From contig CAMLFK010000001.1 in NCBI GenBank assembly GCA_946479255.1, positions 20,145-84,144 on the forward strand: DNA of 64,000 nt, given 5' to 3'. Source of the DNA: an uncultured Oxalobacteraceae bacterium. Lineage in GTDB: Bacteria; Pseudomonadota; Gammaproteobacteria; Burkholderiales; Burkholderiaceae. Shown here one piece after another: positions 9,232 through 15,626 of this stretch (within the stretch, counting starts at the first letter, position 1; every line of letters begins with the position of its first letter). Below the pieces are notes generated by a model. The model was not told where the DNA came from, made no database searches, and worked only from the letters and a program-made list of their open reading frames with translations. Both the position numbers and the translations under genes were made by a program.

Positions 9232-9471
9232 ATGAAGGAACAAGACCCATCACGCCGCGACATGCAGCCGCCGCTTCCGACTCACCCGCCGGCGCCGCCC
9301 GAGAGCGATGCCGACAAGGTGGCCGGCAAGCCGAAGCCGCTCAACGACAACGACACCAGCCTGCACAGCATGGGATTGCCGCCAGGGCAGCCGATGGATG
9401 GTGCCGGCGGGCCGGGGCTGGGCCAAGCGTCCGGCGAGGGCAACACCGCTGGCAAACGCGCGGATCACTAA
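9232..9471 (+). CDS. Small hydrophilic Pro-rich protein, unknown function
   Basis: 79 residues from the ATG at 9232, which has GGAGG at 9222-9226, 5 bp upstream. The earlier ATG at 9220 overlaps that ribosome site and is less likely. The sequence is hydrophilic and low-complexity (PPLPTHPPAPPESDADK, GGPGLGQASGEGNT), with no membrane segment or signal peptide, and is probably disordered. The codon bias and good ribosome site support a real gene. Divergent from the metalloprotease unit. Function not recognisable. Confidence 0.65.
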   Translation: MKEQDPSRRDMQPPLPTHPPAPPESDADKVAGKPKPLNDNDTSLHSMGLPPGQPMDGAGGPGLGQASGEGNTAGKRADH

Positions 9472-9575
9472 GGCAAAAAATTTCGTCAGGAAACGAGCGG
9501 GCTGTCGTATAGTTATTGCGAGTAAACACCGCAGTGACCTTGATTGCCGATAGTCCCTCTACCTGGAGATTTGCC

Positions 9576-9887
9576 ATGAAACAACTGTTAACCGCCCTCG
9601 CCGCCATGACCATTGCCGGCGCCGCCTTTGCCGCAGGCCCGGATGCCCCGGCCGCCGGCGCAAAAACCGCGCAGCAGAACAAGATGGTTACCTGCAACGC
9701 CGAAGCGGAGGGCAAGAAAGGCGACGAGCGCAAGGCCTTCATGAAGACCTGCCTGAGCGCCAAGCCCGAGCCGAAAGCCACTGCCCAGCAGACCAAGATG
9801 AAGACCTGCAACGCGGAAGCTGCAGGCAAGAAAGGCGACGAACGCAAGGCATTCATGAAGACCTGCCTGAGCGCAGCGAAAACCTGA
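9576..9887 (+). CDS. PsiF-repeat exported protein
   Basis: 103 residues. A clear signal peptide (MKQLLTALAAMTIAGAAFAAG) is followed by two copies of the PsiF repeat, about 30 residues each. Each copy reads Q-x-K-M-x-T-C-N-A-E-A-x-G-K-K-G-D-E-R-K-A-F-M-K-T-C-L-S. The two Cys per repeat may form disulphides in the periplasm. PsiF of Escherichia coli is a phosphate-starvation-inducible protein of unknown function, and phosphate control here is not shown. A GGAG-like site lies upstream of the ATG at 9576. The two repeats are very similar in DNA too, so they arose by duplication. Confidence 0.9.
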   Translation: MKQLLTALAAMTIAGAAFAAGPDAPAAGAKTAQQNKMVTCNAEAEGKKGDERKAFMKTCLSAKPEPKATAQQTKMKTCNAEAAGKKGDERKAFMKTCLSAAKT

Positions 9888-9910
9888 TCTCTGATTCAAT
9901 TTCTATAACC

Positions 9911-9978
9911 GGAACAGACCCAACTTCTAAAACCGGGACAGACCCGGGACAGACCCGGGACAGACCCGGTTTTAGAAG
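9911..9978. repeat. REP-like hairpin with tandem 11-bp GGGACAGACCC units
   Basis: Three exact tandem copies of GGGACAGACCC occupy 9935-9967, with a diverged copy (GGAACAGACCC) at 9911-9921. They are framed by a perfect 14-bp inverted repeat, CTTCTAAAACCGGG at 9924-9937 and CCCGGTTTTAGAAG at 9965-9978. The element sits between the convergent ends of the PsiF gene and the TonB receptor gene, where it could also stop transcription. Similar GGGACAGACCC palindromes recur, as far as I know, in Massilia-type genomes. Confidence 0.85.
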
Positions 9979-10000
9979 CAATGATTCGGTGGCAATGAAC

Positions 10001-12328
10001 TTATCGCCCTGGTCCGCCGTCGCCACCACCAGCACCGCCGCCTCCAGCACCCCGGCGCATCACCCCCGGGCCACTCTGCGCACCAGGCCGGCGCGCGCCG
10101 GGCATCACGCCGTCCAGCCCGCCGAAGCGGTACGACAATCCCAGGAACACCACGCGCCCATCCGGCCGGCGCGTCGAGTATTCGCGCACGATGTCGCTTT
10201 CCACCACGCTGTCGAACTTCGACGAGTCGAACAGGTCGCGCACGTTGAAGACCAGGCTCAGGCGCGGCGTCACCGTGCGCCGCCAGGTGAAGTTGGCCAC
10301 CGTGTTGGCCAGCCGGTAGCCGCGTCCCGAGAAGGCCTTGCCCTGCCGGTTAAGCTGCATTTGCAGCTGGTCGGTCGGCGTGAGCGTGTAGTTCACGCGC
10401 GCGCGCAGGCTCAGTGCGGTGAGCGAGCGGATGTATTGCCTGCCGGTGAGGTCGAGCGTGGTCTGCTCGGTGTAGCCGTAGTTGCCGCCGGCGCTGACCT
10501 GAAGGGTCGGAATCACGCGTCCGCTGAGATTGAATTCCAGACCGCCGGAACGGTTCGAGCCGGCATTGTCGCGCGTGGTCAGCAGCACCGTCTCGCTGAT
10601 GAAGTAGCGCTTCTCCGTGATCAGGTCGGAATCGCGCCGCATGTAGCCGCGCAAGGTGGCGTCGAGCTTGCCGATGTTGGTTTCGTAGCCGACCTCGAAG
10701 GAGTCGCTCTTGGACGGGCGCAGATTGATATTGCCCGATGAGACGTTGAACTCGTCGCGGTAAATCACGTAGGGATTGAGGTCGTTGACGTTGGGCCGGC
10801 GGATGCGGTTGGCATAGTTGAAGCGCAGGGTCGAATCCGGCGACAGCTTGTACGTGGCGAAGGCGCTGGGAATGTAGCTCATATAGCTGCTCGAGCCTTG
10901 TACATTGCCGGTGATCTGATTGATGTCGATGTCGGTGTACTCGGCGCGCACGCCGGCCTGCACGTTCCACGCTTCGCTCAGGCGGCGCTGCCAGGAGCCG
11001 TACACTGCGAGCTTGATTTCGGTGACTTCGAATTCGTTGGTGCGCGAAGGAACCGGGATTTCAACGCCCGTGGCAGTGTCGATGTCGACATAACGGGTGT
11101 CAAAACTGCCTTCGGTTTCGGCTGCCTTGAAGCCGAGCTTGAGCACGCTGGTTTGGGTCGGCAGCTCATAGTCGCCGGTGAAGTCGACGATGCGGCTGCC
11201 GGTGGCGCTGCTCTGGCGGCTCATCCGGTCGAGCGCATTGCGTGGCCGCACCGCGTAGGTATTGCCGTAATTGGACTGGCGCGTGCTGTCGTTGGCGCTG
11301 ACCCGGAAATCGAGCTTGAAGTTTTCGCCGGCCGCGTCGCCCTTATGGTCGAACAGCAGGTTCCAGGTGTAGGCGGTGTTTTCGTTGCGGTCCCTGGAGG
11401 TGCGCAGGTAGTCGCTGCCCAGGACCTCGTTCAGCTCGTAGTTGAGGTAGCGGTTCGCGCCCTCGCCGTTTGACTTGGAATTGCGGTAGCTCCAGCCGGC
11501 CGCGAGCCGGTCTTTGGCGCCGAAGTTATAGCCAAGCGTGGCATTGAGCGCGGCCGAGTCGTTCTCGCCTTGCGAACTGCCGCTGTTGGCGCTGCGGGTG
11601 GTCTCGCCGGTGGCGGGATTGATGCGGCTGCGCTGCGATGAAAAGGTGCTGCCCGACTTTTCATGGAATATGTTGGCACCGCCCTGGAAGCTGAGCAGGC
11701 CGGTGTTGTAGCTGCCGTTGAGCGCGCTGTTATAGCGTCCCTGGCTGCCGGCGTTGCCATTGGCAAAGGCCGTGCCACCGGGCCGGCGCACCCGCCGCAT
11801 CACCAGGTTGAGGATCGGACCGCCGCCGCCTTCGTTGCCGAACTGGGCGCCTGGATTGTTGATGACCTCGATCGACTCGATGTCGTCCGACGGCATCGCA
11901 TTGAGCGCCTGGCCGCGGTTTTCGCCTTGCAGCATGGCCGAGGGCTTGCCGTCGACCAGGATCTGCACATTGGTGTTGCCACGCAAGCTGACCGTGCCGT
12001 CCGCGTCCACCGCGACCGAAGGCACATTGTTGAGCGCGTCCGCGGCCGAACTGGTGGACGATCCGACGTCGGCCTTGACGTCGTAGACCTGGCGGTCGAT
12101 GCGGCTGGTGGGGCGTTCCGCCGCCACCGTCACCGATGTCATGCCGGCTTCCGGTTCGGCCGGCACCCGCACCACCTGCTTGGGCGGCTCTTCCTTGGGT
12201 TTGACCGGTGCCGGATCGGCGGCCTGGCCATGCACTGCCGGAGCACCCAATGAAAAGCATCCCGCAATGATCAGCGCAAGCGGACGGCGGCGCAGGCGGG
12301 CCTGGGTGGGTGCGGACATGCTCATCAT
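10001..12328 (-). CDS. TonB-dependent outer-membrane receptor
   Basis: About 775 residues from the ATG at 12328; ATGs at 12370, 12325 and 12319 are also possible, as no strong ribosome site is seen. A signal peptide (RRRPLALIIAGCFSLGAPAVHGQA) precedes a Pro/Lys-rich linker and the plug domain. The plug has the usual features: VTVAAERP, DALNNVPSVAVDADGTVSLRGNTNVQILVDGKPSAM and IESIEVINNPGAQFGNEGGGGPILN. A long beta-barrel follows and ends in a Gly-rich tail (GAGGGGAGGGDGGPGR). It would import a ligand across the outer membrane using TonB energy. The family is the outer-membrane beta-barrel type; the ligand cannot be read from the sequence. No transport partner lies beside it. Confidence 0.9.
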   Translation of the reverse strand: MMSMSAPTQARLRRRPLALIIAGCFSLGAPAVHGQAADPAPVKPKEEPPKQVVRVPAEPEAGMTSVTVAAERPTSRIDRQVYDVKADVGSSTSSAADALNNVPSVAVDADGTVSLRGNTNVQILVDGKPSAMLQGENRGQALNAMPSDDIESIEVINNPGAQFGNEGGGGPILNLVMRRVRRPGGTAFANGNAGSQGRYNSALNGSYNTGLLSFQGGANIFHEKSGSTFSSQRSRINPATGETTRSANSGSSQGENDSAALNATLGYNFGAKDRLAAGWSYRNSKSNGEGANRYLNYELNEVLGSDYLRTSRDRNENTAYTWNLLFDHKGDAAGENFKLDFRVSANDSTRQSNYGNTYAVRPRNALDRMSRQSSATGSRIVDFTGDYELPTQTSVLKLGFKAAETEGSFDTRYVDIDTATGVEIPVPSRTNEFEVTEIKLAVYGSWQRRLSEAWNVQAGVRAEYTDIDINQITGNVQGSSSYMSYIPSAFATYKLSPDSTLRFNYANRIRRPNVNDLNPYVIYRDEFNVSSGNINLRPSKSDSFEVGYETNIGKLDATLRGYMRRDSDLITEKRYFISETVLLTTRDNAGSNRSGGLEFNLSGRVIPTLQVSAGGNYGYTEQTTLDLTGRQYIRSLTALSLRARVNYTLTPTDQLQMQLNRQGKAFSGRGYRLANTVANFTWRRTVTPRLSLVFNVRDLFDSSKFDSVVESDIVREYSTRRPDGRVVFLGLSYRFGGLDGVMPGARRPGAQSGPGVMRRGAGGGGAGGGDGGPGR

Positions 12329-12514
12329 ATGTATAAGGGGGATGGAAATCGGCTTCAATCGCGGCAACATGATGATACCGGGGGTGATTAAGTAAATGTT
12401 TTGCCAACACCATACTTTCCCAAATAATCAGGGCTTCGACCACATGCATGCCGATGTATGTACGGATCAAATGCCGGCGCCTATTTCGCCATCGCAGCCC
12501 CTGCAAATCTCCGA

Positions 12515-12544
12515 TGCACCGAAATGACACCCCGTTTTGGTGCA
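12515..12544 (+). promoter_or_regulatory. NtrC-like enhancer sites upstream of the ammonium transporter
   Basis: TGCACC at 12515-12520 faces GGTGCA at 12539-12544, each the outer half of the NtrC consensus GCACC-N5-GGTGC. Read separately, GCACCGAAATGAC and, on the other strand, GCACCAAAACGG look like two degenerate sites side by side. They lie about 75-105 bp upstream of the -24/-12 promoter, a normal enhancer distance. Confidence 0.55.
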
Positions 12545-12617
12545 CTCCTTGCCTGTCACGGCCCTGAATTGCCAAACAAGCTCAACAAAATCAAATACTT
12601 ATAAAAACGCACCAAAA

Positions 12618-12632
12618 TGGAATGGAAATTGC
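12618..12632 (+). promoter_or_regulatory. Sigma-54 (-24/-12) promoter of the ammonium transporter gene
   Basis: TGGAATGGAAATTGC carries the invariant GG (12619-12620), ten bases, then GC (12631-12632), in the context TGG-N-A-N-G...TTGCT of the sigma-54 consensus. Transcription would start near 12644, leaving a leader with GGGAG before the ATG at 12683. A GCACCAAAATGG half-site overlaps it. Confidence 0.65.
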
Positions 12633-12682
12633 TTGAAGATAAGGAGAATCACCTTTTATTGCACCATTATTGGGAGTTGTAC

Positions 12683-13885
12683 ATGAACGGAAGTAACAGC
12701 GCCGCAGATGCATTGTTCATTTTGCTAGGCGGCATCATGATTCTGGCAATGCATGCCGGATTCGCCTTTTTGGAATTGGGCACCGTACGTAAAAAGAACC
12801 AGGTCAACGCCCTGGTGAAAATCCTGGCCGACTTCGGCATTTCGACGATTGCCTACTTTTTCGTCGGCTATAGCGTCGCCTACGGCGTCAGCTTCTTCTC
12901 CGGTGCCGAGGTGCTGGCCGCCAAGAACGGCTATGACCTGGTCAAGTTTTTCTTCCTGCTGACCTTTGCCGCGGCCATTCCCGCCATCATCTCGGGCGGC
13001 ATCGCCGAGCGCGCACGCTTCTACCCGCAACTCGTGGCCACCGCCATCCTGGTCGGCCTGGTCTACCCTTTCTTCGAAGGCATCGCCTGGAACCAGCGTT
13101 TCGGCATCCAGGCCTGGATCGAGGCGAGCTTCGGCGCGCCCTTCCATGACTTCGCCGGCTCGGTGGTGGTCCATGCGCTGGGCGGCTGGGTCGCCCTGCC
13201 GGCCGTGCTGCTGCTGGGCGCGCGCCGCGGCCGCTATAACAAGAACGGCGGCATCTCGGCCCACCCGCCCTCGTCGATTCCCTTCCTGGCGCTGGGCGCG
13301 TGGATCCTGACCGTCGGATGGTTCGGCTTTAACGTCATGAGCGCGCAAACGCTCGACAAGATGAACGGCCTGGTGGCGGTCAACTCGCTGATGGCCATGG
13401 TCGGCGGCACCCTGGTGGCGCTGGCACTCGGCAAGAACGACCCGGGCTTCGTCTATAACGGCCCATTGGCCGGGCTGGTGGCGGTCTGCGCGGGCTCCGA
13501 CCTGATGCACCCGCTTGGTGCTCTGGTCACCGGCGGCATCGCCGGCGCGATTTTCGTGTGGATGTTCACCCTGACGCAAAACCGCTGGAAGATCGACGAC
13601 GTGCTGGGCGTGTGGCCGCTGCACGGCCTGTGCGGCGCCTGGGGCGGACTGGCGGCCGGCATCTTCGGCCTCAAGGAATTGGGCGGCCTGGGCGGCGTGA
13701 CCTTCTCGGCGCAGCTGGCCGGCACCGTGCTTGGCGTGCTGATCGCCGTCGTCGGCGGCTACCTGATCTATGGCGCGCTCAAGCTGACCGTCGGCCTGCG
13801 GCTGGATGCGGAACAGGAATTCAACGGCGCCGATTTGTCGATTCATAACATCACGTCGACCCCGGAACGCGAGTCGAACTGGTAG
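12683..13885 (+). CDS. amt: Ammonium transporter, Amt/MEP/Rh family
   Basis: 400 residues with about eleven hydrophobic segments, an inner-membrane channel for ammonium/ammonia. The pore twin histidines are H164 in VVVHALGGW and H314 in WPLHGLCGAWGG. Other family marks are GGIAERARF and the ISAHPPSSIPF loop. The start at 12683 has GGGAG 7 bp upstream. An in-frame ATG at 12617 would lie inside the sigma-54 promoter and is rejected. Unlike many amtB proteins there is no obvious long signal sequence, and no glnK (PII) gene lies next to it. The NtrC-like sites and -24/-12 promoter point to induction under nitrogen limitation. The C-terminal tail is hydrophilic (ITSTPERESNW). Confidence 0.93.
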   Translation: MNGSNSAADALFILLGGIMILAMHAGFAFLELGTVRKKNQVNALVKILADFGISTIAYFFVGYSVAYGVSFFSGAEVLAAKNGYDLVKFFFLLTFAAAIPAIISGGIAERARFYPQLVATAILVGLVYPFFEGIAWNQRFGIQAWIEASFGAPFHDFAGSVVVHALGGWVALPAVLLLGARRGRYNKNGGISAHPPSSIPFLALGAWILTVGWFGFNVMSAQTLDKMNGLVAVNSLMAMVGGTLVALALGKNDPGFVYNGPLAGLVAVCAGSDLMHPLGALVTGGIAGAIFVWMFTLTQNRWKIDDVLGVWPLHGLCGAWGGLAAGIFGLKELGGLGGVTFSAQLAGTVLGVLIAVVGGYLIYGALKLTVGLRLDAEQEFNGADLSIHNITSTPERESNW

Positions 13886-13940
13886 CCGACCTGGCGATCG
13901 AACCCGTAAAAGCCAGGTGCATTGTCTCTTACTTGATAAA

Positions 13941-13962
13941 GAACGGGCCTGCGGGCCCGTTC
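13941..13962 (+). terminator. Hairpin after the ammonium transporter gene
   Basis: GAACGGGCC (13941-13949) and GGCCCGTTC (13954-13962) form a perfect 9-bp stem with a TGCG loop. There is no T-run on the plus strand, so it may be a weak terminator. It sits 4 bp before the -35 box of the next gene's promoter. Confidence 0.5.
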
Positions 13963-13965
13963 GCC

Positions 13966-13994
13966 TTGCAACTATAGCCATAGTTAACTAAAAT
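13966..13994 (+). promoter_or_regulatory. Probable promoter of the GntR regulator with palindrome in the spacer
   Basis: TTGCAA (13966-13971), 17 bp, TAAAAT (13989-13994). The spacer holds an inverted repeat AACTAT-AGCC-ATAGTT (13970-13985), a possible operator. The layout copies that of the two pectin promoters, but the palindrome is different. Confidence 0.5.
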
Positions 13995-14048
13995 CTTCCG
14001 ATCCCCGTCTGTTTCCACTCTGCACTTACCCTGGATCGAAATCACCCG

Positions 14049-14747
14049 ATGAAAAAACCTGCCGCTCCGCAAGCAGCGAATACGCCAGAGCCGCGCCTGT
14101 ACCGTGTGGTCGCCAGCCGAATCCAGGACCTGATCCGCGATGAAAACATCCAGCCCGGCGAGCGCCTGCCCGCCGAGCGCGAACTGGCCGCCAAGCTCAG
14201 CGTATCCCGCGCCTCGCTGCGCGAAGCGCTGATCGTGCTCGAACTGTCCGGCATCGTCGAGGTGCGCGGCGGCTCCGGCGTGTATGTCAGCGAGCAGGCC
14301 CAGGTCCAGCCGGAAGTGCCCGAAGTCGGCCCAGGCCCCTTCGAAGTGCTGGCCGCGCGCCGCGTGATCGAGTCGGAAATCGCCGCGATCGCCGCCAAGA
14401 ACGCGACCGATTCGGCCATCGATGCGATCCTGAACGCCGTGCAGGAAATGGAGCGCGACCACGAAGACCGCGCCAGCAACGAGCTGGCCGACCGCAACTT
14501 CCACCTGGCGATTGCCCGCGCCACCGGTAACACCGCCCTGGTCGGCGTGACCGAATACCTGTGGAACCAGCGCGGCAGCCTGTGGCAAAAGATGAAGCAG
14601 CACTTCGCGACCGAAGACCTGCGCAAGACCACGCTGCTGGACCACCGCAAAGTGCTGGAGGCGATCGCCGCCCACGACGTCAGCGGTGCGCGCCAGGCCA
14701 TGCGCGCCCACCTGGAGCGTGTAACCCGCACTTTCTCGCGCGGCTAA
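14049..14747 (+). CDS. FadR/GntR-family transcriptional regulator, probable pectin/uronate regulator
   Basis: 232 residues. Residues about 17-80 form the GntR winged helix (RLYRVVASRIQDLI, GERLPAERELAAKLSVSRASLREAL, GIVEVRGGSGVYV). Residues about 100-225 form the all-helical FCD effector domain, with the likely metal/ligand residues in RNFHLAIARATGN and DHRKVLEAI. Members of this subfamily (ExuR, UxuR, KdgR-like) respond to uronic acids or other small acids and bind short palindromes such as TTGGT-ACCAA. The two nearby promoters with TTGGYCWGACCA are its most likely targets, by position and family. The gene is upstream of, and parallel to, the pectin enzyme genes. The effector is not known. 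Confidence 0.85.
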   Translation: MKKPAAPQAANTPEPRLYRVVASRIQDLIRDENIQPGERLPAERELAAKLSVSRASLREALIVLELSGIVEVRGGSGVYVSEQAQVQPEVPEVGPGPFEVLAARRVIESEIAAIAAKNATDSAIDAILNAVQEMERDHEDRASNELADRNFHLAIARATGNTALVGVTEYLWNQRGSLWQKMKQHFATEDLRKTTLLDHRKVLEAIAAHDVSGARQAMRAHLERVTRTFSRG

Positions 14748-14776
14748 GTCCACCAAACAATCAAGTTCGCAAAATA

Positions 14777-14820
14777 TTGGCCGGTCCACATTGCGGGATT
14801 GGTCAGACCACTTTAGAATG
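14777..14820 (+). promoter_or_regulatory. Promoter and tandem operators of the CE12/pectate lyase operon
   Basis: -35 TTGCGG (14791-14796), 17 bp, -10 TAGAAT (14814-14819). The spacer contains TTGGTCAGACCA (14799-14810), a near-perfect palindrome. A weaker copy, TTGGCCGGTCCA (14777-14788), lies 22 bp upstream, two helix turns away. The same core recurs at 20679 before the GH105 gene. Confidence 0.7.
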
Positions 14821-14849
14821 ATTCGCAAGCCAACTCTGCGAGCCATTCC

Positions 14850-15626
14850 ATGTCCTTTCGCCTTCTTCCTCTTGTATTGACCAGCACCTTGCTGGCCTTC
14901 ACCTCCGCACACGCCGCCGACAAGCCGGTGCGCGTGATCCTGGTCGGCGATTCGACCATGGCCAGCAATTCCGGCTACGGCGACGCCTTGTGCGCGCGCT
15001 TCGTCGCGCAAGTCAAATGCATCAACCTGGCGCGCGGCGGACGCAGCACCAGTAGCTTCCGTGTTGAAAAGCGCTGGGACGAAGTGCAGGAACTGCTGCG
15101 CGATTCCTCAGGCTACAGCGTCAGCTACGTGCTGGTGCAGTTCGGGCATAACGACCAGCCGGGCAAGGCGCCCCGCTCCACCGACCTGGTGACCCAGTTC
15201 CCCGCCAACATGGCGCGCTATGCCAGCGAAGTGAAGGAACTGGGCGGCGTGCCGGTGCTGGTCACCCCGCTGACCCGGCGCAGCTTCAAGGGCGACTATC
15301 TCAAGGACGACCTGGCGCCATGGGCCGCAGCCACCCGCCGCGTGGCTGCCGAGAACAAGCTCGCCGTGATCGACCTGAACACCATCTCGGCCGAGGCGGT
15401 CCAGAAGATGGGCAGCTTTGACGCCGACACGCTGGCGCAGGAGCCGCCGCCGGCCAAGCCGGTCGAATCCGCGTCCTCCGCCGCGGCCGAGCCGCAAGGC
15501 GCACCGAAGAGCAAATTCGACCGCACCCACGTAGGCCCGAAAGGCGCCGAGCTGTTTTCCGGCATGGTGGCCCTTGAACTCAAACGCCTGTTCCCGTCGC
15601 TGTCGAAGTGGATGAAGCGCTCATGA
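14850..15626 (+). CDS. Rhamnogalacturonan acetylesterase, SGNH hydrolase (CE12 type)
   Basis: 258 residues with a signal peptide (FRLLPLVLTSTLLAFTSAHAA). The SGNH blocks are all present: block I LVGDSTMA with nucleophile S35, the GGRSTSSF glycine block (residues 63-70), GHND (99-102) and the last block D224-R-T-H227. This arrangement is that of CE12 enzymes, which remove acetyl groups from rhamnogalacturonan I or pectin so that lyases can reach the backbone. It would act in the periplasm or outside. An Ala/Pro-rich insert (about 196-220, EPPPAKPVESASSAAAEPQG) is unusual just before the catalytic Asp/His. First gene of an operon; its TGA overlaps the start of the next gene (ATGA). Confidence 0.9.
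   Translation: MSFRLLPLVLTSTLLAFTSAHAADKPVRVILVGDSTMASNSGYGDALCARFVAQVKCINLARGGRSTSSFRVEKRWDEVQELLRDSSGYSVSYVLVQFGHNDQPGKAPRSTDLVTQFPANMARYASEVKELGGVPVLVTPLTRRSFKGDYLKDDLAPWAAATRRVAAENKLAVIDLNTISAEAVQKMGSFDADTLAQEPPPAKPVESASSAAAEPQGAPKSKFDRTHVGPKGAELFSGMVALELKRLFPSLSKWMKRS

Noticed and set aside
9935..9967. Possible CRISPR array because of three tandem repeats
   Set aside because: The 11-bp units are directly joined without spacers and lie in one hairpin; no cas genes are nearby.
12370..12514. Riboswitch or small RNA upstream of the TonB receptor
   Set aside because: No conserved cobalamin-type or other riboswitch elements were recognised; only ordinary AT-rich promoter-like sequence.
12617..12682. 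Earlier ATG for the ammonium transporter
   Set aside because: No ribosome site, and the ATG overlaps the sigma-54 promoter; ATG 12683 has GGGAG at good spacing.
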